Shown here: positions 1 through 8,857 of the stretch, one piece after another | Layout: each line of letters starts with the position of its first letter | How positions within the stretch are numbered: the stretch's first letter is position 1 | Assembly: GCA_024741835.1 (NCBI GenBank) | Contig: JAENRP010000596.1 | Coordinates: 1-15,827 of the forward strand | Source: Diplocarpon mali | Taxonomy: Eukaryota; Ascomycota; Leotiomycetes; Helotiales; Drepanopezizaceae | Length of the DNA stretch: 15,827 nucleotides | Direction: 5' to 3' | The notes under the pieces: generated by a model | The model's database searches: none | The model's input: only the letters and a program-made list of their open reading frames with translations | Told to the model about the DNA's origin: nothing | Translations under genes and position numbers: made by a program

Positions 1-335
1 TTTATAATTATAAAGAAGTTTTCCTTAATATATAATAATTTATAATAGAATACATTTAAAACCTAGACTAAGTGCTTATACGATTCAAAAGGGTAGGAAT
101 AACAGTTAGTCCGAAGTTATAATACTATCTTCTATTAATAGAAATTATTAGTTTTATTACTAATTCTAATAGCCGAAGTCCTTAGAAGGCTAAAGTACTT
201 AAAATCGATAAATAGAAGAGGTATAATAATATAGCAAAAGCTTGCGCATTTATTAGCATTATAGTATACTATTGCATTTAGATCAAGGATTTTATTAAAA
301 AGGCAGCACCTATTTACGCCTTATTTTAGAAAGGG
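1..335 (+). other. Ty3 reverse transcriptase C-terminal part (thumb/connection)
   Basis: The translated frame reads GITVSPKL at about 96-119, then RSP-stop-KAKVLKID and later IAKACAFISIIVYY and FIKKAAPIYALF. These match the stretch between the Ty3 RT active site and RNase H, where the family has an RSPE..KV..I block, then W....V..RAF.G...YYR.FI..FA....PL..L. The Trp of the I.xW motif is TAG. The YVDD-type active site would lie before position 1 and is not in the window. Confidence 0.85.
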
Positions 336-840
336 GCTAAGTTTTAATAGGAGGAACCTTAAATAGAGGCTATAAAATAACTAAAGCAAGCGTTGCTTAA
401 AGCGCTATATCTGATTAAAATAGACTATAGAGCCAACGCTAGGCCAATTATACTAATAGTTGACGCAAGCTTAATTAGATAGGATGCCGTCCTTTAATAA
501 GCTAATAGCTAATAGAAAAGATATCTAGCTCACTTTAAAAGTAGTCTTTAGAATCTAATAGAGATAAAGTATAATACTATTAAATAAGAATGCAAAGGCG
601 CCTTAAAGGCAATGAAAAAGATAAGAAGCGACCTTTATAGTACTTACTTCATCCTTAAAACTAATGCCAAAGTACTAATAGAATAATTGAATAGAGCTAT
701 AAGCAACTTATTAAAAGCCTTGCTAATGAAATGGATTACTTAAATAAGACTAATAGACTTTAAAGTCAAATATATTCTAAGAATGAAAAACACTACTATA
801 AACGGCCTTTTAAAAAGAACTCGCCCTTACCCCTTTAATT
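336..840 (+). other. Ty3 RNase H domain, degraded
   Basis: It begins at the KGAKF..EEP block and ends near the family's conserved N..ADALSRR block, here NTTINGLLKRTRPYP. The first catalytic Asp is kept in VDAS (462-464). The Glu of ECKGAL is kept (588-590). The Asp of the expected TD is Asn (663-665), a TG-to-TA type change. Several in-frame TAA/TAG codons interrupt it. Confidence 0.9.
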
Positions 841-925
841 TAATTAAAGAAGACGAAATAGATATTAATAAGTAGGTAGAAAACAAAGTTAGTTATCTAT
901 TAATATATTACCTTAAAGGGACTCG

Positions 926-948
926 ACTCCTAGTCCTAGCCTGCGAGT
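926..948. repeat. 23-nt GC-rich palindrome, copy 1
   Basis: The left arm is ACTCCTAGTCC, the centre T and the right arm AGCCTGCGAGT. It lies in the linker between RNase H and integrase of the Ty3 pol. Here it is read in a different codon phase from the other coding copies (LLVLACEL) and carries no stop in that phase. Confidence 0.85.
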
Positions 949-1149
949 TAAATAAGAGAATTTTATTACTTAACTACTTAAGTGACTTTAAAGAAATCGC
1001 GAAATTTTTAATTACACTTAAATAACTAAAGACAATTGCTTTTAAGAATTTTTAGAAATTCAAAGTTAAAGCTCTGATTTATCTAATGCAAAGAAGACAA
1101 TTGTTTAAAAGGAGCGATAACTCATTCCTTATATAACTCTACTTAAACG

Positions 1150-1900
1150 ACGAAAAACTAAGGGCTAAGGCTATCTAAGATATTTATAAGGAAACTGGCT
1201 ATTAAGGAGCTGAGTCCACTTACTACTGACTTTTAAAGAAATTCTTTTAAAAGGGTTCTTTTAAAGATTGCAAAGCCTTTATAAAAAGTTATATCCCTTA
1301 TTAGAAATGAAAACCTAATTATAAAGAGAATCCCCTATTCCTAACCTAGCTATTAGGCCTTTTTTATAAAGTTAATCTTAATATTATATAAATACTAATA
1401 ACCGAAAATAGGATTATATATTTTATTCTAATAAAGGAAGACCTATTAGGATGGCTTAAAGGACAACTATTAAGATCTACTAACTCTGAATCTATTGCAA
1501 AGTTCCTTTAAGAAGATATGGTCTATTACTATAGACTTTTTAGCAGACTAACTATTAATAAAGGCCTTGAAAATAAAGGAGTAGTTAAAGCTTTTTTGCG
1601 AAAATATAGCATTAAATAGGTTTAAATCTTAGTATATAATTCGAAAGCTAATAGAGTAGTAAAGTAAGGATATCGCAACATTCTTAATAGGCTATTTAAA
1701 GTTACTTATAAAGGATTTAAAAATTAAATAAAACACTTTTATAGAATACTCTTTACTTATTAAACGATAATTTATAAACCAACTGGAGTTATACCATTTT
1801 TCCTTATCTATAGTAGAAAGGCATAGCTCCTTCTTAAATCCTAATAGCCTATTTAGAGATTATTCGACTATAGTCAAATTTAGAACCGTTCCGATTTACT
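1150..1900 (+). other. Ty3 integrase: HHCC and DDE core, catalytically dead
   Basis: The zinc module reads YKETGY....EST with both His replaced by Tyr (codons at 1185 and 1200), followed by SYIPY in which both Cys are Tyr (1290, 1299). These are exactly the CA-to-TA and TG-to-TA outcomes. In the core, the first Asp is Asn in VNLNII (1380), the second is Asn in INKGLEN (1557), and the Glu of the family's VERG is Lys in VVK-stop-G (1662). The block TIIYKPTGVIPFFLIYSRKA (about 1770-1830) matches the family's ..TG.SPF.L.YG.....P. All metal-binding and catalytic residues are lost. Confidence 0.9.
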
Positions 1901-2039
1901 TATAATAAGATACTAATAATTTAAGCTTTAAGATATAAATATAGAAGAGATTATCCTGCGAAAGAAATAATATTAGGAAAAAGCTAAAGAAGCATAAGCT
2001 GCTTTTAAAGTACTTAAGACTTACCCTATTTAAAAAGAT

Positions 2040-2240
2040 GATCTTATTTTAGTTTATAATATTATAAGAAGTATTAATATATTAGTAGATACTAAACTTA
2101 ACTATTAATAGCTTAGCCTATTTAAAGTTAAATTTAAGTAAAAGGAAAAGGGATACTATTCTCTTTAAGAACTTAATAGAATCGATATTAAAAGGACCTT
2201 TGCAGCCAATCGATTGAAACGCTTTTATTAACGCAACTAG
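2040..2240 (+). other. Ty3 integrase GPY/F C-terminal module
   Basis: The frame reads LVYNI..SI, LNY..LSLFKVKFK, GYYSL.ELN, then TFAANRLKRFY. This matches the family pattern LVLV....., KL..RW.GPY.V, GYY.LEELDG, ..F.GNRLKRFH. It is the module after the DDE core that binds DNA or chromatin in Ty3 integrases. GPY has become LFK-like here. The tail to about 2475 (acidic, then basic) is probably the polyprotein C-terminus. Confidence 0.85.
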
Positions 2241-2475
2241 ACCTTATTCCCTTTAGAAGACGAATCAGAAATTGATATAACCTCCGAATCCTTTATAAGA
2301 ACCAACGGCAATATAAGCAATTTTAAACCCTTAGATAAAGATTAAGATTTTTCCAACTTGACCTATAAGCCAGTCTTATAAGTAAAGAATATTAAAATAC
2401 CTAACTAATTATAACCTTAAGTCATTATTCTTGAAATATCTAAAGAACGCAAGCAGGAATACTAAGCGATCTCCT

Positions 2476-2772
2476 AGCCTATCAATTGTCCTACCTTCCT
2501 ACAATCCTTGTTTTTTTTACATTTTTTAGCAAGGTCGCCTCTTTTATTATTTAAGATATAGATCTTTTAAGATCACTTTAAATTCTTACCTGCTTTAACT
2601 TATTTTGCATTCTTAATATTAGCCTTTAATTATAATATTCCTATTACTTTCCTTAAATAATAAATAAAAAGTCCAATTTCCTTAATATATATATAGCAAA
2701 CCTATTGCAGCTTATATGCCCTTTTAATTCTTATATCCTATTAAACTCTCTTATTTATATTCCCTATCTTTT
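2476..2772. other. Gene-free AT-rich spacer
   Basis: I see no recognisable gene. There is a T8 run near 2511, a short TA run near 2684-2692 and generally pyrimidine-rich sequence. It could contain the 3' LTR of the Ty3 element and/or the promoter of the following ORF. I could not find TG...CA ends, a polypurine tract or a second copy of any stretch to support an LTR. Confidence 0.5.
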
Positions 2773-3627
2773 ATAAGTAATATACCTTTAAAGAACTTAT
2801 AAATGGTTTTATCTACTGCGATAAGGGATAAATAAATACTAGTTATAAACTTCTTTTAGGATAGCAGAACTATTATATCGTTAAAGAGCTTCAAATCGAC
2901 CTACGCAGCCTTAGGAGATATAGAGTAATAAAAACTCCTTTTAGCTTATGCGAATGCTATTAATAACCTTTCAACTTAAGTGGCCCTTGGAATTCTCCAA
3001 TTTGACAACTTCTTAACCGAAGAATTAAGACTAAAGGGAATCTTTAAAGAGGAATTCTTAGCTAACGCAGATTAATATATAACCTTAGCTAACACTTTTA
3101 AAATGGACTAAGATAAAAGAGAAGAATCAATTTAATAATTGAATAATTTAGCCACTAATAAGAGAGGACTCTTATTTTATTCGCACTTTTTAATAAATAT
3201 TGATTCTAATAATAGAAGATAAGTATTATTAAGAATTCTTAAGGAAAACACTCCTACTACTAAAGCTATTCAGATTCTCAATTTCTTTATTATTTAAGAA
3301 GGAATAGTAAAATTCTAAGGCAATCGAATTCATAGTTGCAGATTTATAGGCCTATCTAATATAGTACTTATAGTAGCTAATAGGGCTATAAAAAGATTAA
3401 ATTAGGCTATAGATATTACCCTACCTAATAGTACTATTATTAATATACTAAGGCTCTGCGCTTTTGCTTATAGTTTGCTTATTTTAAAAGAGAATTAGAC
3501 TCCTATACTAAGGTTTAGATAAGATTTCTTTAATAATAAAAAAGGGAATTGGTTATTTATAATTAAGCCTGCCTTGAAATTTGCTTCTTAATCTGAAGAT
3601 ACTATAAGTGCTAAACTATATGATTTA

Positions 3628-3650
3628 ATTCGCGGTCCTAAACTAAGAGT
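3628..3650. repeat. 23-nt GC-rich palindrome, copy 2
   Basis: Degenerate copy: left arm ATTCGCGGTCC, centre T, right arm AAACTAAGAGT. It is in frame inside the unknown ORF copy 1 (IRGPKLRV). It corresponds in position to the palindrome at 13121 in copy 2, since both follow a FII..A.K block by about 20 residues. Confidence 0.75.
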
Positions 3651-4800
3651 TAGAAGCGAGAATTTTAAAACTAAACCTAACCTACCTTTTGCTAAAATGA
3701 TTTTAGAAACCGCTATTAAATAAACTACTTAAACGCTTAGCGCAGCCTCTTTAGAATTTTCAAAATCTTTAAAGGACTCTCCTTTAGCTAAATGACCTAT
3801 TTTAGCTTAACCTTTAAGAAGGATAGATTATTTAATAGCTATCTTAGCTAATTTGCAATTTAAAACTAAAGGATTGCGCGCTTAATTAGACTCCTTTCCT
3901 AATAACTTAAAGGAGCTAGTTCTTAACTTCTTTATATTTATATATAACTGTTTTAGAAACGATAATATAAGGGAAGACCCTATTCCTACTGCTTTAAAGA
4001 TAACTAAAAGAGCTATAAGATAGATTTAATAGCTTATCTTAAATAAGTTCACCCTTATAAATATTATTTAATTTTTTAATAATTATAAAAGTTAAGAACC
4101 TAATATCTTAAATGCTAAGAGAGACTATTTTATCTTATAAGAAAGAGAATGCGAAAAGGAATCTATTAATTAAGACATTTATAATTATAGTAATATGCCT
4201 TAATCGGTTATTCTTAACCTTAAGCTTAGAGAATGATATAATATTCAAGTGTCCTTTGTAATAAAAACTCGCTTTCGATAGTATCTTCTTAGCGTAAGAA
4301 TCGAAGAGAGAAGACTTTGCGACCTTTATATTTGCTCTCTTTCAGTTTACTATAGTCTTAATTATAAAGGCTTTAATATAGACAAAACTATTAAATACCT
4401 TAAACTTCTCTATATAATAGAAGATATCGATCTTTTTCTAATCCACTTTGATAATCAATTCTTTATCTTTTTAAAGATATGCAAATCTAACCTATTAATA
4501 ATAGAAGTATCTTTAAGTGCTATAAAATTTAAGGCTAATCCTAAAGCCTTAAAAGCGTTAAAGCCGATTGAATGGAACAATTCCTTTTTATTGATATTAT
4601 TAAGCAATAAATAGTAAGAGGAAATAGAGGAAGAAGGGTCAATTATAATGCCTAAACCCTTCGGATGCCGCTTCCTAACCGATAATTTTACTATTAATAA
4701 TAGTACTTTTATAAATATATTCCTCTCTATTATAAGATAAGAAGCAAAGATATATCTTTATTACTTTTGCCCTATAGATAGCGCGACCTTTATACCTTCT

Positions 4801-4805
4801 TATTT
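4801..4805. repeat. Target site duplication (left), TATTT
   Basis: The five bases TATTT directly precede the left LTR, and the same TATTT directly follows the right LTR at 10363-10367. Five base pairs is the usual duplication made by Ty1/copia integrases. The repeat is perfect. Confidence 0.93.
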
Positions 4806-5040
4806 TATAGCAATGAGGTTCTCTGATAGTGAACTTGATAGTAAACTAGAAGAGAGGGCACGAAGAAGTATGAGGTGCAAACGACGATGTTGGGTGTCTT
4901 AATTCATAAGAGCTCTCTAACTACGAGCTATTTAACAAGGGCTGCCATTAAGTCATGTGGCAAGTCATATGATATATCATATGTATAATATGTTATATGA
5001 TAGATTATGTGATAAATATGTGACAGGCATTCTTGCAATA
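4806..5040 (-). repeat. 3' LTR of the copia element
   Basis: It aligns without gaps to 10128-10362 over 235 bp. By eye there are 24 differences, all transitions. On the minus strand it starts TATTGCAAG, where the other copy keeps the canonical TGTTGCAGG, and it ends GCTATA (canonical end CA mutated to TA). Confidence 0.96.
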
Positions 5041-5049
5041 CACCCCTCT
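5041..5049 (-). other. Polypurine tract next to the 3' LTR
   Basis: On the minus strand the element reads AGAGGGGTG immediately before the 3' LTR. This is the right place and composition for the primer of plus-strand DNA synthesis. One T interrupts the purines. Confidence 0.7.
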
Positions 5050-5217
5050 AGGGAGACCTTTAAAGGTACTTGCTAGCAATACATATGATATTATAACTTT
5101 TGTTATAATCTACAGTTTCGTATGAAAGATTAATCTATAGATATGGAAAATAGAGTAGAGTTCGCTAGCGCGCTTTACTTTAGAGTAGGAAATCCACCCT
5201 TTAAAAAGTCAAAATCA

Positions 5218-5240
5218 ACTCGCGGGCCTGGCTTAGGAGT
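5218..5240. repeat. 23-nt GC-rich palindrome, copy 3 (non-coding)
   Basis: Left arm ACTCGCGGGCC, centre T, right arm GGCTTAGGAGT. It lies in the untranslated stretch between the end of copia pol and the polypurine tract, directly before the A-rich hairpin repeats at 5241. Confidence 0.88.
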
Positions 5241-5328
5241 AAAAAAAATCACCCCTTAATAGAAGTATAAAAAAAAAATCACCTTGCAATAGAAGGTGCA
5301 AAAAAAATTACCGCTTAATTGAGGTGCA
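5241..5328 (-). repeat. Three tandem hairpin-plus-T-run units in the copia 3' UTR
   Basis: There are three units of about 29-31 bp. Each has a run of 7-10 A followed by a short inverted repeat, clearest in the middle unit (CACCTT gcaata GAAGGTG). On the element's coding strand this reads as a hairpin followed by a T-run. The third unit overlaps the pol stop codon. The first two units plus the palindrome make up much of the 3' untranslated region. Confidence 0.7.
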
Positions 5329-5900
5329 GAACCTTTATATTTAACAATTTGATAAAGGCAGCGTAGTTGGAGCTATTTAAGCTCTTAGTGAGTCCATTAG
5401 CGGCGTTGTCTTTAGTATTCGTATACTAGAGGTCCAAATGGCCTTTCTGAAGCTCTTGCTAAATATAATAGAACTTGATATTAATATGCTTTATTCTCTA
5501 GTGATATTCGGGGTTTTCGGTGAGATAAAGGGCGCCTTAGTTATCGCAGATTATCTCGACTTTAGTAGCATTATCGCTAGCGTAGCCTATTTCTTTAAGT
5601 ACCTGGCGTATTTAAGAGGCTTCTTATGCGAATTTGCATATAGCGACGTACTCTGCCTCTATTGATAAGAGAGCGACGATAGTTTATCGCTTAAAGGAGG
5701 CGGTAATTATACTATTATTAAGGAAGAAGACGGCCTTAGAATAAGAGGCCTTAGTTCCTTTATCGCCTGCTTAGTTAGAATCGCAGTAGCTATGCAATTT
5801 CTAAAGCTCTAGGTCAGTTGTTTTGCTTCTAAAGGTAGTATAATAGAATCGCGTTCCTTATAAGTATTATAAAACTCGTTTTAAAGCTGCTATATATTAT
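5315..5900 (-). other. Copia RNase H domain
   Basis: Near the 3' end the frame reads ICDN-stop-GALYLTENPEYH, then IKHINIKFYYI-stop-QELQKGHLDL and TKDNAANGLTKSL. These match the copia C-terminal signature D N Q G A, ..NP..H.RTKHIDI.YH.IR, and T.D..AD..TK.L. The Asp of the signature is kept (5543-5545). The Asp of KHIDI has become Asn and His of YH has become Tyr. Confidence 0.92.
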
Positions 5901-7033
5901 AGCGAAAGGTTGGTAAGGAATTTGCTAAGAATAGAGCAGTAGTATAGTATATCCTAACGCGTATAGTGCGCAAGGTACTATAGAGAACCATAGATCTCTT
6001 AGTATAGCTTTACTTCCTATAGAGTGGCTTGGCCTTCAAATTTGACTATATGAACTTTATAGCCATTGGCAAAAGGCGTTAGTACGCTCTTGCAATTAGT
6101 TATATGAAAACGTTTAAGAACCTTATTAACGTAGGCGTCTTAATAAAGCGAGATTGTTCTATTTTATTGATCTTTGACTATACGTACTCTTAAGAAGTAG
6201 TTAGCCGGTTCGCTACCTATAATCTTAAAGAGGTTACAAAGATCTCTCTTAAACTTATTATATATACTACCCTTCTTTACTACTATAAGGAAGTTGTTGA
6301 CGTAGGTGACGATGAGAATCCGAAAGGCGCGGTTGATATATATGCAATTATTAGTATTAAGAGGTTGAAAATCGAGCTTTTATAGCTTAGACTGTAGCTT
6401 TTCTTACTATAGTCGTAGAGATTGCTTTAAGCTATATAAGGCCTTAAGAAGCTTGAGATAGTAGTCTTAAGATAAAAGAATAACCTTATCTTAAGTATAT
6501 CTAGGAGGTAACTTAATATAGATATTAGAGTTAGCTTTTAAGTTAAGGAAAGCTATCTTAACATCGAACTAATCTAGCTCGAAGTTATATAGTACTGCAA
6601 GCGCAATTGCGATCTTCTAAACCGCAGATTTGCATACTTTAGCAAATGTCTAATTATAATCTCGACCTTATTATTACATATAGTCTTATATAACGAATCT
6701 GACCTTCTATTAGGAGATTTCCCCGTTTTAGTCTCTTTTTATTTTAAAGACGAGCCTTAATCTAAGTACTCTATCGTCTTTAGAGAGTTCTAAGCGTTTT
6801 ACTACTACTTATATATTCTTATAAGCAAGGGAATTATACTTAGAGTTGATCGCAGATCGCCATTTGTTAGCGTCAGCGCAAGAGAGGGCTTATTCGACTG
6901 TTTTTAGGTCATTTAGGTATAAAGAGTCGAGTAAGGCCATATAAAAGGCGCTTAAATAGGCTTCTTTATTATTAGAGTTATCAGCTTTGAATCTAAAAGC
7001 ATAAGTTAAGCGAGTAGCTCTCTTTTCGAAAGG
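5900..7033 (-). other. Copia reverse transcriptase, active site YVDD changed to YVNN
   Basis: The N-terminal copia RT pattern is clear (..W..AI..KYNSL, then RLVFKIKRD, DYN-stop-TFAKV). The first catalytic Asp is kept in FDVKIAFLN (6563-6565). The core motif reads ILIVTYVNNFLIV (around 6285-6325), so both Asp of YVDD are Asn (6293-6298). Downstream come LYQ.IYGSL-type and YLAHYTR-stop-DILYY, matching the family's YR.LIGSLMYLA..TRPDI. RT activity would be abolished even without the stops. Confidence 0.95.
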
Positions 7034-7118
7034 CTAAGGGTAAGCTTTATTCTTTAAACTAGGAGGTCTTCCTCTCTTTCTTAAAGTTGGAAGCTCAGCT
7101 TTTCCTAAATTAGAATTG

Positions 7119-7141
7119 ACTCCCGGTCCTAGCCTAGGAGT
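7119..7141. repeat. 23-nt GC-rich palindrome, copy 4
   Basis: Left arm ACTCCCGGTCC, centre T, right arm AGCCTAGGAGT. It is in frame in the copia INT/RT linker and reads TPRLGPGV on the minus strand. It forms a 54-bp tandem pair with the next copy. Confidence 0.88.
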
Positions 7142-7172
7142 GAAATCATTATTATTATAAGAGTTAGAATTG

Positions 7173-7195
7173 ACTCGCGGTCCCGGCCTAGGAGT
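7173..7195. repeat. 23-nt GC-rich palindrome, copy 5
   Basis: Left arm ACTCGCGGTCC, centre C, right arm GGCCTAGGAGT. It is in frame in the copia INT/RT linker (TPRPGPRV on the minus strand). It shares the flank AGAATTG before it and GAGTRAAATCA after it with the copy 54 bp away. The A-rich CACCC sequence after it resembles that after the copy at 5218. Confidence 0.9.
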
Positions 7196-7299
7196 AAAAT
7201 CACCCTTTAATTGCGGCTCTATAATTAGGCCGTCTTTATTAAATCGAATATAAGATAATCGAATAATCTTTTTACCTATTTGCAATAGCATATAGATTT

Positions 7300-8150
7300 G
7301 ATAGATACTTCTACTATCAAATCCGATAAGAGTACTTACCTTTGCTCTTAGAGCGAGTTTATTGCTCTGAGTTCGCTGTTCTTTCTCAATTAGTATATAG
7401 ACGCAATAGCCTAGTACTCGAAGATGCTTAACTAAGGGAGTATAAGGCTTATTAGGCTCGATATTATCCCAAAAGACCTTATATAGAGTCTTACTGCTAA
7501 GAATATCAGAGGCGGTAAGATTAGTAATATATATTATTAAAAGAAGGAGGTAAGGCTAGAGAAAGGAAGGGATATTTTAGTCAATTACAGCTATTCGCAA
7601 CTTTTCTATTAGTATACGAATTGATCGTTCTGATCTGCTATCTTATTCTAGCATATATAGAGTAGATTCCTTTAAAATTATACTAAGGTTTTCTATAAGT
7701 ATTTGCATTTATATAAGAGAGTACTCCTTGCCTCTATTAGTTCTTTACTGCTTGATTATGCGATTGTACTAAGTTTGTAAAAGGCTAATTATCTTCTTAT
7801 TTGCTTTAAAGGCATTAGATTTATTTATATAGGTCTATCCCTACCTAGCTATTGTAACTGCGTAAGTAAAGATAGAAGCGTATTTATAGCTATTAAGGCC
7901 AGTTGGCTTTAGATAAACCATATCGACGTATAATTCGTTAAGTGCCTTCGTAGGTCGAGGGCGAGCTAAACGTTTATTAATATATTAGAGAGGTCTGCCT
8001 TTCTTATAAGGGGCGCAAATTCGCATCTTCTCTAATTTTATTTCCTTAATCTGCATATTAGTAATAATAGATTAGGTCTTTCTAACCGTTTATAAGCCAG
8101 CGTAGCTTAATCGATAGTACTAGAGCTTAATATCAAGAGGTCTATTCTTA
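7300..8150 (-). other. Copia integrase: zinc module and core, partly ablated
   Basis: The zinc module reads L-stop-YYRLSYAGL where copia has LWHRRLGHAGL. The two His are Tyr (codons ending at 8117 and 8102) and Trp is TAG. The CxxC is CAPY (second Cys to Tyr, 8006-8008). The core begins YVDMVYLKPTGLN with its first Asp intact (7922-7924) and continues KYASIF. The second Asp is Asn in RTNRGKEY (7736-7738), where the family has DGGxE. The third catalytic residue was not placed with confidence. Integration would be abolished. Confidence 0.9.
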
Positions 8151-8509
8151 ATAGCAGCTAAGAGAGCATATCTACTTATATAACCAGAGGAGTTAGTAGA
8201 AGGCTATTCCTTATTAATATATATATTATTATCGATAGTGCAAATTTCCTTTTCATTAGATAGGAACAGCTTACTATTTCGATAGAAGCCTTTGATTTTA
8301 TTAAGTTTGCCACTTGAGTATAGGTAGATAGGTGATTAAGGTATATAAAGAGTATTAATTAACTTAAGAATATATACCTTTTTATTAGATTTGAGTGCAT
8401 TGACTTTGCAAGTACTAATGCTAAAAGGTTGAATAGATCTATTAACTGTACTTAAGGAGGGTAGATTGTCTTAAGTAGTATAGGAAGTGAACTTAAAGAG
8501 ATTATTAGA

Positions 8510-8540
8510 AACGTGCTTACTAGCACTTATATTATATAGC
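8510..8540 (-). other. Copia aspartic protease active site, Asp lost
   Basis: The frame reads LYNISASKHVSNN where copia proteases have LDSGAS.HM.N. The catalytic Asp is Asn (codon 8531-8533) and Gly is Ser. The protease domain follows the gag zinc knuckle and precedes integrase, as expected. Conserved downstream text such as LINTLYIP and SIYLYSSGKL-like blocks supports the call. Confidence 0.88.
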
Positions 8541-8582
8541 TAATGATTCCTTAATTTTAATAAGAAGTAGGTAGAAGAACTG

Positions 8583-8605
8583 ACTCCTAGGCCCGGCCCG
8601 CGAGT
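8583..8605. repeat. 23-nt GC-rich palindrome, copy 6
   Basis: Left arm ACTCCTAGGCC, centre C, right arm GGCCCGCGAGT. It is in frame in the copia gag/PR linker (TRGPGLGV on the minus strand). Its two unequal arms lie in the opposite orientation to copies 4 and 5. Confidence 0.9.
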
Positions 8606-8648
8606 GGAAATCGGTCCTAAAGAGGAATCGCCTCCTAGTGAGGAATTG

Positions 8649-8671
8649 ACTCCTGGGCCCGGCTCGCGAGT
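8649..8671. repeat. 23-nt GC-rich palindrome, copy 7
   Basis: Left arm ACTCCTGGGCC, centre C, right arm GGCTCGCGAGT. It is in frame in the copia gag/PR linker (TREPGPGV on the minus strand), 66 bp (22 codons) from copy 6. Both share the TTG/CTG before the left arm. Confidence 0.9.
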
Positions 8672-8857
8672 GAGAATTGGCCCTAGGGTTAATAATAGCA
8701 TAGTATGCCTAAAGAGATTATTATTTGACTCTTCGTCTTCCTTCTATGTCTTCCTAAAAGGCTTCTTGCCTTTTAGTAATAATGATAATAATGATAAGGA
8801 CTTGTCGTCCTTGCCTTTAAGGTAATAGAATACGTACTTCTTCCTTGAATCCTTCTC

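Larger units (their letters stand above)
1..2475 (+). pseudogene. Ty3/gypsy retrotransposon pol, 3' part, RIP-degraded
   Basis: This is the C-terminal half of a Ty3/gypsy polyprotein, which would copy element RNA into DNA and integrate it. One frame (codons starting at 3, 6, 9...) runs from the window edge to about 2475. In order it holds the end of reverse transcriptase, RNase H, an HHCC zinc domain, the integrase core and the GPY/F module, which is the normal Ty3 order. I found no frameshift, only in-frame TAA/TAG and a few TGA. Several stops sit where the family has Trp, for example position 2 of WEEP near 336 and the integrase TYW at about 1227, as expected from TGG to TAG/TGA. Catalytic residues are mutated. 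The 5' half (gag, PR, most of RT) lies outside the window. The 3' end is uncertain because the natural stop cannot be told from RIP stops, and no LTR was recognised downstream. Confidence 0.93.
2773..4805 (+). pseudogene. Unknown ~1,130-codon ORF, copy 1, 5' part (split by copia element)
   Basis: I do not recognise this protein. One frame (codons starting at 2773, 2776...) stays open apart from many TAA/TAG codons up to the insertion at 4805 and resumes at 10368. Its reality is shown by codon-level similarity to the ORF at 12248-15697: GILQFDNFLTEEL here against GFLDFDDFLNKEL there, CRFIGLSN against RKFIGFSS, FPNNLKELVLNFF against FPKDLQKFVLKFY, and PKALKAL against PKALKLF. The likely start is 2773, now ATAAGT (from ATGAGT), because the matching site in copy 2 is also ATAAGC; a real ATG at 2803 follows. 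One palindrome lies inside at 3628. I see no transmembrane or catalytic motif. Composition is Leu/Ile/Asn/Lys-rich, partly a RIP effect. It was probably an element-encoded or accessory-region protein. Confidence 0.8.

Noticed and set aside
5438..5665. 75-codon + strand ORF
   Set aside because: It is a shadow of the copia RNase H frame on the opposite strand, where the homology is unambiguous.
8604..8825. 73-codon ORF on the + strand reading TPGPGSRV-type peptide
   Set aside because: It is antisense to the copia gag/PR linker. The peptide similarity arises because the palindromes read alike on both strands.
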